From Gimesia alba (GTDB lineage: Bacteria; Planctomycetota; Planctomycetia; Planctomycetales; Planctomycetaceae), in NCBI RefSeq assembly GCF_007744675.1, contig NZ_CP036269.1, positions 186,001 to 250,000 on the forward strand: a stretch of DNA of 64,000 nucleotides, read 5' to 3'. The notes below the pieces were generated by a model that ran no database searches, was not told where the DNA came from, and was given only the letters and a program-made list of their open reading frames with translations. A program made the translations under genes and the position numbers. This document shows positions 1 through 9,874 of this stretch, in pieces (within the stretch, counting starts at the first letter, position 1; the number at the start of each line of letters is the position of its first letter).

Positions 1-180
1 GCGATGGCATGGGAATCCTCTTTAACAAAGCATCGGCGGGAGAAATAACGCACTCTCCAGCATAACCTATCCATTAGCAGGATTTCCAGACACAACCTAC
101 ATTTTAAACCCGGATTCATCACTGACTCATGTTGTAGATGTATGCTGATGCAAGCAGATCAATAACAGTCTTATTCAAAT
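1..180. other. Intergenic, no gene recognised
   Basis: No open frame with a recognisable product and no RNA gene was seen. The palindromic repeat block begins at 181. Any upstream gene lies outside the window. Confidence 0.5.
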
Positions 181-476
181 GTAGGGGCAACCCTGTGTGG
201 TTGCCCGCGGTATCGACATAGTTTGCGTGATGGCATGTGAAATGTTTTCACCGGTTCCTTCGCAAGCGTGATGCAGAATAGAAAGCGACCAGGCGGGCTG
301 ACACATGGGTCAGCCCCTACGTTCCGGTCTCATTGCGGGATGACAAATTCGTTTGACTGCTCTGTCACCTCCTGCTCGCTACGCTCGGCACGAATTTCAT
401 TCGTGCCCACCCGGATCAAGTTTTGAGTTGCAAAGTAAAACTGTGGCGTGTACCACTGTCGGCTTGCCCGACAGTG
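181..476. repeat. Left palindromic repeat mosaic flanking the GH105 gene
   Basis: Seen directly: four short palindromes in a row. GGGCAACC/GGTTGCCC at 185-206 has a 6-base loop. GGGCTGAC/GTCAGCCC lies at 295-316. A GCACGAAT/ATTCGTGC arm pair lies near 389-407. CACTGTCGG/CCGACAGTG lies at 454-476. The part 181-412 is homologous, in inverted orientation, to 2540-2816 on the other side of the GH105-type gene, including the stretches between the palindromes. No transposase is present. This fits a REP- or MITE-like non-autonomous repeat. It could also act as a terminator for the leftward gene that ends at 539, since it lies just downstream of that stop. Confidence 0.75.
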
Positions 477-538
477 TTTAAATCAGCGACGATGTTCATA
501 GAACTTCAGAAGTATGTACGTTCCAGAACCGTGTGCCC

Positions 539-2398
539 TCAATCCAGTTTCTGCTGTTCGGCATTATCTTGTTCGTTAAGCCACTGGGCCATTTCATTGG
601 AAACCAGAAACGCCATTGCCCCGCCGCGGGTATCGTTGCCCAGAATTGCCATGCGGTCGAAGTACCCGCGGACGCTGGTCTGTTTCCCGGTTCCCGTGCA
701 GACATCAACGAGTGTGCCATCAAAGGCGACGCGGGTTTTGATTCCGTTCCAGGCCCGTTCGATGATCGGCGTGTACTGTGCTGCATCGAGCCAGCCTTCC
801 CGGATGCCGCGAATCATGGCAAACGTAATCATGCAGGTGCTGGTCATCTCACGATAACTTTCGGGATGGTCAATCACCTGATGCCACATGCCGGTCGGGT
901 CCTGATGCCGGGCGAGTGCTTCCAGATGTTTGCGATGCCCGTCAATGAACTGTTGACGCAAGGGGGAATTTAACGGTAACTCGGAAAGGACCAGAGCCAG
1001 TCCCAGCGCGGGGAAACCATTCCCGCGTCCCCAGGCGGCATCACTGAGGGGCGAATTACGATAAACGCCATCCGGTCGTTGATCCAGTTTCTGAATGAAA
1101 CGCCAGTGACGTAGCGCCATTTCGTAATATCGAGGTTCTCCCGTCAAACGGCCGACCGCAGCGAGGATCGGACACGACATGAAAACTGCATCACTCATTT
1201 CCACATGATGCGGCATCGATTCGCGAAAGTTTCCCTGCTCATCAAAACCCAGATCCGCGGCCCGTTTCGCAAGTGCAATATACTGCTGGTTCCCGGTTGC
1301 TTTGGCCAGTTCCGAAAACAGCAGATGCCCGGCGATCACACTGCCGCCTCCCTTGTTGCTGAGCGGGTTCGGATTCTTGGTAAGATATTTCTGCGTGATC
1401 TGTTCGACATGAGGTAACCGGCTCTGGTCGCCCGTCAGTTCTCCCAGACGAATCTGGCTGATCAGTGAAACCACAGGCAGGTAGGATAAGCGTCCCAGAT
1501 CATTGCCGTACACTTTGGAAAGTTGCGTGGCGACTTGAATCGGCGTGCGTTGCAGGCGTCGCATCAGTTCCAGTCGTGCCGGGGAAGGGCCCTGGAACTT
1601 GCTTTGCTGAATTTCTTTTAACAGAGCCGGAAGAAACGCGGGCGCGTTCTGTTGCGGAACTTCGACGGCGAGCGCGGGTAAACGCCCGACGTCTGAAGGT
1701 GATTTATAAGCCAGACTGGAAACCAGTTCCCAGCCAAACACGGGTCGAATTTGCGGCTGCAGATGTTTGCCCAGCTTGCGCGCCGCGGAAAGGGAATCCA
1801 CGGGGACCACCCACTGAAACTGGTTGCCCTCGCGGACATCAATTACAAGATCGGGCGCGTGCATGCCAATCCAGCGCCACAGATATTCGGTTTCGGGTTT
1901 CGTCGGACTGTGGTAAGCGGGGCCCATGGGCGGATAGCCGCGGGTGAGATTTCCGTTTGAGGCATTTTTCGGTCCTCGCTGCAAGACCCAGCCATCCGGA
2001 TTCGCAATCGGAACGGCGGACAGGGAAAACTGTTCTCGCAACGCCGCCGCTTCGGGTGCGCCATAAAACCAATTGACGGCATTGATTACCGCATCGACGG
2101 AAGACTTCGATGCATCGAGGCCGCCAATCAGCAGAATCCGTGTTTTTCCGGTATGGAAGTCCAGGTCCTGTTTGGAATAGACACAAGGGATCGGCGTCTC
2201 TTTCCGGGTCACGCCAATGGCCGAATGAATCAGGTCCGGCTGTTTTCGTAACGACTGCAAGCGTGTTGCGACAGGCGTTTTGAAGTCGATCGTTATATCC
2301 GGTTTGCGGGCTGCAATCGGTGCCGCGAAAAGCGAATCGAATAGAAGTGTATTCAATAAACAGAGTGTTAAACAGGACGTCAGCAGCGGATATTTCAT
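539..2398 (-). CDS. Secreted GH105/GH88-type glycosyl hydrolase with degenerate M14-like N-terminus
   Basis: A 619-residue protein with a Sec signal peptide at about 1-25. Residues about 60-230 resemble the zinc carboxypeptidase (M14) fold: a GGLD turn at 92-95 where M14 has GGxHGxE, NPDG at 133-136, an N..R.PP stretch and PETEYLW at 168-174, and VIDVREG at 185-191 where M14 has a histidine. The two zinc-binding sites therefore read D95/K98 and R189, so peptidase activity is unlikely. Residues about 300-600 form an alpha/alpha barrel of the GH88/GH105 unsaturated glucuronyl hydrolase type, with MSDAVFM (candidate catalytic D403), WGRGNG at 456-461 and WHQVID at 505-510. The likely job is removal of unsaturated uronic acids from oligosaccharides left by polysaccharide lyases, in the periplasm or outside. 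The gene stands alone between inverted repeat blocks. The hydrolase call is fairly sure; the role of the N-terminus is open. Confidence 0.8.
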   Translation of the reverse strand: MKYPLLTSCLTLCLLNTLLFDSLFAAPIAARKPDITIDFKTPVATRLQSLRKQPDLIHSAIGVTRKETPIPCVYSKQDLDFHTGKTRILLIGGLDASKSSVDAVINAVNWFYGAPEAAALREQFSLSAVPIANPDGWVLQRGPKNASNGNLTRGYPPMGPAYHSPTKPETEYLWRWIGMHAPDLVIDVREGNQFQWVVPVDSLSAARKLGKHLQPQIRPVFGWELVSSLAYKSPSDVGRLPALAVEVPQQNAPAFLPALLKEIQQSKFQGPSPARLELMRRLQRTPIQVATQLSKVYGNDLGRLSYLPVVSLISQIRLGELTGDQSRLPHVEQITQKYLTKNPNPLSNKGGGSVIAGHLLFSELAKATGNQQYIALAKRAADLGFDEQGNFRESMPHHVEMSDAVFMSCPILAAVGRLTGEPRYYEMALRHWRFIQKLDQRPDGVYRNSPLSDAAWGRGNGFPALGLALVLSELPLNSPLRQQFIDGHRKHLEALARHQDPTGMWHQVIDHPESYREMTSTCMITFAMIRGIREGWLDAAQYTPIIERAWNGIKTRVAFDGTLVDVCTGTGKQTSVRGYFDRMAILGNDTRGGAMAFLVSNEMAQWLNEQDNAEQQKLD

Positions 2399-2539
2399 GG
2401 AAGGCAGATTCCGGGCAGGAGAACAAGCGAGAGTTAGTTTTCGTAGAAATTTCGTAGTAAAAGAGCCATTGTAAAAGCGACGCAGACCAAATGCCAGCAG
2501 AGAATCAGTCTATCTATTTAGAACGAAACAATACCAGTT

Positions 2540-2816
2540 GGGTGGGCACGAATGAAATTCGTGCCGAGCACAGCGAGCAGGATGTGGCAGGGAAAGCACA
2601 CAAAAACCCTCAGTGGGTGGCACTGTTGGCTTGCCAACAGTGATCGGGAATGTCCGTTTGCAGTCAAGAAAAGAGACTGGGGATGGGGCGATGCGCCGAC
2701 CCGCCTGGCGGCACTCGATTTCGTATCACGATTACGTAGGGACCGGTGAAGCCGCTTCGTATGTCATGACACAAACCAGATCAATACCACGGGCAACCAC
2801 ACAGGGTTGCCCCTAC
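2540..2816. repeat. Right palindromic repeat mosaic, inverted copy of 181-412
   Basis: Contains GCACGAAT/ATTCGTGC near 2546-2564, CACTGTTGG/CCAACAGTG at 2621-2642, a GGGGCGATGCGCC hairpin near 2686-2698 and GGGCAACC/GGTTGCCC at 2791-2812. Read on the minus strand it matches the left block in order (GGGCAACC module, TTCACCGG, CCAGGCGGG, then the GCACGAAT module), but with the CACTG module moved. It ends about ten bases from the stop codon of the M23 gene at 2826. A transposon-like repeat, or an RNA-stabilising or terminating element for that gene, are both possible. Confidence 0.75.
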
Positions 2817-2825
2817 GATTTTAAC

Positions 2826-4328
2826 TTATGGGGCAACTCGCACGTGCAATCGTGTCACCGCTGGCACACCGTCTTCGCGTCTGCGTTCTACTTTCACGAG
2901 ATAATCACCCGGTTTTTGATACGTGTGTTGTGTGATCGCGTAACCATCTTCGTTCAATGGTTTCACGTTGCCGTCCGATTTCACGCTGACGGTTGGACCG
3001 CCATCACCGAAGTCCCAGACTTCCTCGCCGCTCGTGTTTCCAAATGTGCGAACCTTAAATGTAATCGGTTCGCCAACGCGGTTCTTGAGCGAAGGCCAGT
3101 ATGAGGCATGAATCCGCGGCACGTATTCTTCCAGGTTCTTGGGATCGAGCACATGTACTTCTGCAAAATCAAAATCGACGTTGCTTGCTTTGTCGGTGAC
3201 TTTCAGGATCTCACTATAGACGCCCGGCTTGTGATAAGTTCGTTTGACTTCTGCGCCGGTTGCTGTGGTGCCATCGGTGAAAGTCCACTCATAACTCTGG
3301 ATGCTGTTGTCGGCACTATACGATTGGGTTCCTTTGAGAGTTGTGGAATCACCGGCCTTGATAAAATGTTTGCGGCGGGTGTTGGCGACCAGTGGGGGAT
3401 GATATTGATTGCGATATGCTTCCCAGAGAAACGCATAGCCCGCTTGCGTGCCCCATTTACCGGAAGGCTGGCGGCTCTTGATTTCAAAATGCAGATGCGA
3501 CCAACCGCCGCTGGCCCCTTTCTTGCCGAGGATGCCAATCTCTTCTCCCTGTTTAATCAAACGGCCGGGGCGAATGTGATCGTTGATTTTGTGCAGGTGG
3601 CTATAGCGATAATACCAGCCTCGTGCATCGAGCAGATAAACCACATCATATCGTGGCGCGACCGGCGTATCCTTTTTATGTCCATCCAATACATCATTGC
3701 CCGAGGAAACGACAATCGCATCGGTGGTGGCAATCACTTTGGTCAACTTCTCTGCGCCGCCGATATCGAGGCCACTGTGATAATAAATTTTCGGCAGAAT
3801 TTTCGTGCCTCCGTCGACCGGTTCATTGTCATACCAGGTGCGGGTGGCGAACCAGCGCTGATCGACGGGGTAGATAAACGAACCCGGTTTGATCAGCGGT
3901 GAACCGGCGGGCCAGAAGCGGAGCCGGGCGTCTTTATCGAGTCCCCAGAAGGCCGGCGTGCCGTTGGAGTTGTAACCGCCGGTGATGGAACAGTCGATCT
4001 GCACTTTACCGACCGTCTGCGGCAGATTATACATGCCCGACTCGAGTTCAATCGTTTCGCCGTCCACTTCCACGGTGACGGCCGCACTGCGGACCGCCTG
4101 TCGAATCGGGTCGCGGGTCTCTTTCAGGTCTAATAATTTGACTTTGACCTCTTCGCCATTATTGAGTGTGACCGTGGTGGATTCGCCGACGTCCAAATCG
4201 ACAACCCGCACGATCGGCTCTACAGCCGGTTTCTCTTCAGTAGCTTGAAGCGGAGTCGCAAGCAAACAGATACAGACGACATTCAGCAGGAACAGGTAGA
4301 GCACAGAACGCAGGGGGGATTTTTTCAT
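2826..4328 (-). CDS. M23-family peptidase with two PKD domains
   Basis: A 500-residue exported protein with a hydrophobic signal at about 8-29. Residues about 180-285 hold the LytM/M23 metal site: HSGLD (H184, D188), a SHLH pair (H244, H246) and SHLHFE (H278, H280). M23 enzymes cut peptide crosslinks in peptidoglycan or are inactive activators of amidases; here all ligands of an active enzyme appear present. Two PKD (polycystic kidney disease) domains follow at about 322-395 and 415-485, the second with a WDFGDG motif; PKD domains usually bind proteins or polysaccharides at the surface. The gene lies 34 bases downstream of larB on the same strand and may share its transcript. It fits the finding that planctomycetes possess peptidoglycan. 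Confidence is high for the domains, moderate for the substrate. Confidence 0.82.
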   Translation of the reverse strand: MKKSPLRSVLYLFLLNVVCICLLATPLQATEEKPAVEPIVRVVDLDVGESTTVTLNNGEEVKVKLLDLKETRDPIRQAVRSAAVTVEVDGETIELESGMYNLPQTVGKVQIDCSITGGYNSNGTPAFWGLDKDARLRFWPAGSPLIKPGSFIYPVDQRWFATRTWYDNEPVDGGTKILPKIYYHSGLDIGGAEKLTKVIATTDAIVVSSGNDVLDGHKKDTPVAPRYDVVYLLDARGWYYRYSHLHKINDHIRPGRLIKQGEEIGILGKKGASGGWSHLHFEIKSRQPSGKWGTQAGYAFLWEAYRNQYHPPLVANTRRKHFIKAGDSTTLKGTQSYSADNSIQSYEWTFTDGTTATGAEVKRTYHKPGVYSEILKVTDKASNVDFDFAEVHVLDPKNLEEYVPRIHASYWPSLKNRVGEPITFKVRTFGNTSGEEVWDFGDGGPTVSVKSDGNVKPLNEDGYAITQHTYQKPGDYLVKVERRREDGVPAVTRLHVRVAP

Positions 4329-4362
4329 GGCAGGGCTCGCTTTCGGTGGGTAGGACGAAGTC

Positions 4363-5145
4363 TCAGGTAGTCGCGCGTTTCTGGTCGGCGATCAAGCCGG
4401 CAATAAAGCCTGCTTTGAAGCCTGCATTAATATTTACCACCGTCACATTGGCGGCACAAGAGTTTAACATGCCTAACAGGGCTGCCATGCCGCCCAGGCT
4501 CGCGCCATAACCAACGCTGGTGGGAACCGCGATTACCGGGCAGGAGACCCAGCCTCCCACGACCGACGGGAGCGCACCTTCCATGCCGGCGGCAACCACG
4601 ATTGCAGACACATTCTGAATCCGCGGCAGTTGTTCATGCAGGCGATGCGGACCCGCGACACCCACATCCAGAATGAAGTCGGGTTGGTAACCCATCCAGA
4701 TCAAAGTTTCGATGGCTTCTTCTGCCACCGGTCGGTCGCTGGTGCCCGCGGTCAGAACTGCGATTTCTCCGGTGATGAGTTCTTCGTCAAAGGCAGCATC
4801 TTTTTCCGGGATGCGAATTGTCCGTGCGGTCTGATTATAGATCGCCTGCGGAAATTGTTTCAGAACCGTTTCCGCCTGTTCTTCCGAAACGCGCGTGCCC
4901 AGGCAGCGTTGTTTCGATTCAAGTAGCAGCGTAAAGATCTCGACCAGCGCGGTTGACGTTTTGCCTTCACAGAAAATGACTTCGGGATAACCGCAGCGCG
5001 AACTACGATCCAGGTCGATATTCGCAGAAGGCAGAATGGCCGACTTATGCTGCGCCTGCTGCTGGAATTGCGTCACCGCCTGTTCCACGGAGAGCGCACC
5101 CTGTTGTACCTGCTCAAACAGTTGCGAGAGTGGATCATCGGACAT
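4363..5145 (-). CDS. larB: LarB, pyridinium-3,5-biscarboxylate mononucleotide synthase
   Basis: A 260-residue cytosolic protein whose C-terminal half is AIR-carboxylase-like (the stretch VLTAGTSDRPVAEEA and the GxGAALGG-like loop near the end), the layout of LarB. LarB carboxylates and hydrolyses nicotinate adenine dinucleotide in the first step toward the nickel pincer cofactor of lactate racemase and related LarA enzymes. The N-terminal 45 residues (SQLFEQVQQGALSVEQAV) are the usual LarB helical leader. No larA, larC or larE is in the window, so any partners must lie elsewhere. It is followed closely by the M23 gene and separated from acsA by a terminator. Confidence 0.85.
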   Translation of the reverse strand: MSDDPLSQLFEQVQQGALSVEQAVTQFQQQAQHKSAILPSANIDLDRSSRCGYPEVIFCEGKTSTALVEIFTLLLESKQRCLGTRVSEEQAETVLKQFPQAIYNQTARTIRIPEKDAAFDEELITGEIAVLTAGTSDRPVAEEAIETLIWMGYQPDFILDVGVAGPHRLHEQLPRIQNVSAIVVAAGMEGALPSVVGGWVSCPVIAVPTSVGYGASLGGMAALLGMLNSCAANVTVVNINAGFKAGFIAGLIADQKRATT

Positions 5146-5180
5146 CAGGGGGCACCTTATTCGTGATTAATATAGAACAA

Positions 5181-5207
5181 CAGGATGGCCGTTTGCGGGC
5201 CATCCTG
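5181..5207 (-). terminator. Terminator after acsA
   Basis: A perfect 10-bp stem (CAGGATGGCC/GGCCATCCTG) with a 7-base loop lies between the acsA stop at 5260 and the larB start at 5145. On the minus strand the stem is followed by TTGTTCTATATT, a modest U-tract. This suits factor-independent termination of acsA and would separate it from larB. Confidence 0.7.
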
Positions 5208-5259
5208 CGAAATTGTTTTGTGCTGACGCACTACGTTTGATTGTGACACTTCGATGCGA

Positions 5260-7215
<1,956 letters not shown>

Positions 7216-7355
7216 CGTTGTCATTCCCCTTTGTTTTATTTGGCGAGCGAAATAAGAACCGAAAAATGTGATCAACGCCCCGATTGCTCCGGAGCGCAGA
7301 TTCGATTCTCTCCCTGTTTCTTTCCGTTGAATTATTAAACAATGCTAAGTTAGCG

Positions 7356-7384
7356 ATTTTAGGGCACTATTTTTTTGAAGTCAA
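7356..7384 (-). promoter_or_regulatory. Sigma-70-like promoter of acsA
   Basis: On the minus strand TTGACT (7384-7379) and TAAAAT (7361-7356) are separated by exactly 17 bases, with an A-rich spacer. The implied start near 7349 gives a leader of about 134 bases before the acsA ATG at 7215. Confidence 0.65.
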
Positions 7385-7665
7385 CAAACGGACAATTGCT
7401 TCCTATCAGAACCCGAAAGGCCCTTTGATTCAACTTATCTAAGTGTCAAAAGAGGGAAAATCAAGCAGAACGCACTGCTCAAGCCGGTTTAAATTGTGGG
7501 AAACTAATTCTGTTTCCCGAATTCTTCGCGAATTGGTCTGTTTTCACGCCAAAATGTGAACACTTGATATAAACAGACTTTGAAGTGTCGGAGTAGCAGA
7601 GCCGCTTAGACATTTACTCCCTATTTTGGTGTGGTTTAAAAACTCAAACGGAGGAGACAAACGTT
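7385..7665. other. AT-rich intergenic region
   Basis: No gene recognised. The stretch is visibly richer in A and T than its surroundings and continues into the acyltransferase gene, so it may be part of an acquired segment. No insertion-sequence ends or direct repeats were recognised. Confidence 0.4.
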
Positions 7666-7818
7666 ATGACACGACCCTATTCTGGATCAATCGAAAAATG
7701 TTGCCGGAGCAGAAACATTTTTCTTGCCTTTGATAGTGGTGCACTTTTTAAAAGAGAAGAGTTGCTTAAAGCAAACCACAGTGTGATACAGAGATTATGC
7801 GCCAGAGCCCACAACTGA
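7666..7818 (+). CDS. Putative 50-residue small protein before an acyltransferase
   Basis: An ATG at 7666 is preceded at nine bases by GGAGGAG, one of the strongest Shine-Dalgarno matches in the window. The frame runs 50 codons to TGA at 7816-7818. The product begins MTRPYSGSIEKCC, is basic, has three cysteines and no clear membrane segment. It ends nine bases before the acyltransferase ATG at 7828, which has no ribosome site of its own, so the acyltransferase may depend on translational coupling to this ORF. I recognise no family. It may be a real small protein, a leader for the acyltransferase, or the remnant of a longer gene. Confidence 0.5.
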   Translation: MTRPYSGSIEKCCRSRNIFLAFDSGALFKREELLKANHSVIQRLCARAHN

Positions 7819-7827
7819 TTCAGTGCC

Positions 7828-8946
7828 ATGAAATCGTCATCAGGGAAATATTATATTGGGTTAGACCATCTCAGGGCTATTGCAGCCTTTATGGTGTTTT
7901 CATGGCATTTCATCCACGCTGCGATCCCTTTCACTTATGCCCCCTCATTTTTCCCATTTTCATTGATCAATGAGGGACACACGGGGGTTGCCTTATTCAT
8001 GACACTTAGCGGTTATTTATTTGCTAAGTTACTGGATGGGAAGAAAATGAAATATTTTTCATTTTTGTGGAATCGATTCTTCAGACTCGCTCCCTTGCTG
8101 CTGTTTGTGCTTGTCGTTGTTGGAATCCGGCTCTACTTCCAAGGCCAAAATATTTCCCTGTATTGTCGTCAAATTCTTGCTGGTGTCATCTTCCCAACTC
8201 TCCCCAATGGAGGTTGGTCAATCGTAATTGAATTTCACTTCTATCTGATTCTGCCAGTTTTATTGTACCTCTCACGTAAGTCCAAGTATTCACTCGGCAT
8301 CATACTCTGCTGCGCAATTCTGGTTCGATTATACTTGTATCATGCACTTGGTGAAATTCAATCTCTCGCGTACTGGACGATCGTGGGGCGCATTGATCAA
8401 TTTTTGCTGGGGATGATCGCCTTCCAAATGCGGACTTTTTTTAAAGGACGCCATTTTCTGGTTCTCAGTGGCTTCATTGCCTTTTCCATCTTTTACTGGT
8501 CTTTTGATAAATCAGGTGGATTTTATAACAACCCATCCTATCCTTCTAATCGTCTGATCTGGGTCTATTTGCCAACGCTGGAAGGCCTGATTTATGCGTT
8601 AATCATTGCCTGGTACGATAATTCTTTCGTGCATAGTCACGGTAGAGTTTCCCGATTTGTTGCGCTGATTGGTACCTATTCCTATTCTATTTATCTGCTA
8701 CACTTTTTCTTCTACAGAATAATCCTCTTTCTCATGATCAGGTACATCATGCCTGTTTCCAATTTCTATATCGCTTTCTGTTTTTCTGTGTTGGGCTTTT
8801 TAATGATGGTTCCCATTGCTGCCCTCAGTTATCGATTTATTGAATCCCCCTTCTTAAAACTGAGGACCAAATATTTAATCGAAGATCAAGTAGAAAGTAC
8901 GATAGAACTACAGCTGGAAAGTGGAGCAGACAGTGTTGGTGCGTGA
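7828..8946 (+). CDS. Membrane acyltransferase, OafA/YrhL (acyltransferase 3) family
   Basis: A 372-residue integral membrane protein with about ten hydrophobic helices. The N-terminus carries the family signature: GLDHLRAIAAFMVFSWH, in which the histidine at the end of the second motif is the proposed catalytic residue, followed by GHTGVALFMTLSGYL and WNRFFRLAPLL. Members move acetyl or other acyl groups to extracytoplasmic sugars such as O-antigen, exopolysaccharide or peptidoglycan. No sugar-polymer cluster lies next to it, so the acceptor is unknown. The gene is AT-richer than its neighbours, which hints at transfer. Its stop lies eleven bases from the convergent PhyH gene. Confidence 0.85.
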   Translation: MKSSSGKYYIGLDHLRAIAAFMVFSWHFIHAAIPFTYAPSFFPFSLINEGHTGVALFMTLSGYLFAKLLDGKKMKYFSFLWNRFFRLAPLLLFVLVVVGIRLYFQGQNISLYCRQILAGVIFPTLPNGGWSIVIEFHFYLILPVLLYLSRKSKYSLGIILCCAILVRLYLYHALGEIQSLAYWTIVGRIDQFLLGMIAFQMRTFFKGRHFLVLSGFIAFSIFYWSFDKSGGFYNNPSYPSNRLIWVYLPTLEGLIYALIIAWYDNSFVHSHGRVSRFVALIGTYSYSIYLLHFFFYRIILFLMIRYIMPVSNFYIAFCFSVLGFLMMVPIAALSYRFIESPFLKLRTKYLIEDQVESTIELQLESGADSVGA

Positions 8947-8957
8947 GCAACCACTGG

Positions 8958-9689
8958 TCAATTCGGGCTCGATTCCATCAGAGCCCGCGCCCGGTGATAG
9001 GCGTCTTTCATCTCGGGAGAGTCCTCGGTGTGTTCGCCTCGAAAGACCATCAGCAACCCCAGCCGTGGATAGTCACTCACATTCGGGGCGCTGAAATGAA
9101 TGGTCTGGCAGTGATGAATCAGAATATCCCCTTTCTGTAACAGCGCGACGGAGGCGCTGGCTTCATCGACGGCTTCCGCCAGCCCGAATGAATTCCCTTT
9201 GACGCCGGACGGCGTATGTTCGCGCAGACCCTCCCGATGCGAGCCGGCCAGATATTGCACGGGTCCGTTTTCCGGCGTGACATCATCCAGCGCAACCCAG
9301 ACAGTGAGCACGTCCGGCGGCTCCTGGCAGAAGTAGGCGTTATCCTGATGCGGGGGCACGCCCGAGCCGACCTTCGCCGGCTTGTTGAAGGTTTCCACAC
9401 CCATACAAAGGGGCGTGCCGTTGACCAGGGCGGCGATCAGAGTCATCAGCCGTTCTTCCGCCGGGAGTTGTGCAAAAAAGGGATCGTGAGTGTGCATTCG
9501 CCAGCAGTTGCGAATCGCCTGGCCATCGGCTTCGTACACAACATCACTCTCGGGAACCGAGGGAACGACGTCCCGGTTATAGCGTTCGACGGCAGCTCTG
9601 ATTTCCGCAAGCGCTTCTGAGGAATAGAATTTCGGAAGATGCACGAAGCCTTGTCTGCGGTAGTCCTGAATTGTGTCTTCCCAATGCAT
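8958..9689 (-). CDS. Phytanoyl-CoA dioxygenase (PhyH) family protein
   Basis: A 243-residue cytosolic Fe(II)/2-oxoglutarate dioxygenase. The iron triad is visible: H114 and D116 in PPHQDNAYF, and H198 in IHFSAPNVS, with R209 placed to bind 2-oxoglutarate. The PhyH family includes hydroxylases of lipids, osmolytes such as ectoine, halogenases, and the phosphonate hydroxylase PhnY. Nothing nearby fixes the substrate. The phosphonate cluster is 24 kb away, so a PhnY role is only a possibility. It stands alone, convergent with the acyltransferase, and starts MHWEDTIQDYRRQGFVHL, a common PhyH opening. Confidence 0.82.
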   Translation of the reverse strand: MHWEDTIQDYRRQGFVHLPKFYSSEALAEIRAAVERYNRDVVPSVPESDVVYEADGQAIRNCWRMHTHDPFFAQLPAEERLMTLIAALVNGTPLCMGVETFNKPAKVGSGVPPHQDNAYFCQEPPDVLTVWVALDDVTPENGPVQYLAGSHREGLREHTPSGVKGNSFGLAEAVDEASASVALLQKGDILIHHCQTIHFSAPNVSDYPRLGLLMVFRGEHTEDSPEMKDAYHRARALMESSPN

Positions 9690-9874
9690 GCCAACGCTCC
9701 TGTCAGGTCTGATTGAAACAAAGTCGTGAAACCGGAAAGCTATCGTTCATGCAATTAATCTACCTGCCTTGCCACAGAATTTCATCAGAATTACTGGAGT
9801 TTGTCAGCAGATTGAGAATTTTTAAAGGCGCGTTGAAAATAGAAGCAGCCGACTCCGGGAGTTGATCGGGAGTT

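Noticed and set aside
2552-3104. Plus-strand frames within the repeat block and the M23 gene end
   Set aside because: They run through palindromic repeats and a gene on the other strand.
3108-3902. A 264-codon frame opposite the M23/PKD gene
   Set aside because: The minus-strand protein has zinc motifs and PKD domains, so the plus frame is a shadow.
8958-9689. The PhyH protein as the missing PhnY of the phosphonate cluster
   Set aside because: It has the right fold family but lies 24 kb away, is alone, and the PhyH family has many substrates. It is noted only as a possibility.
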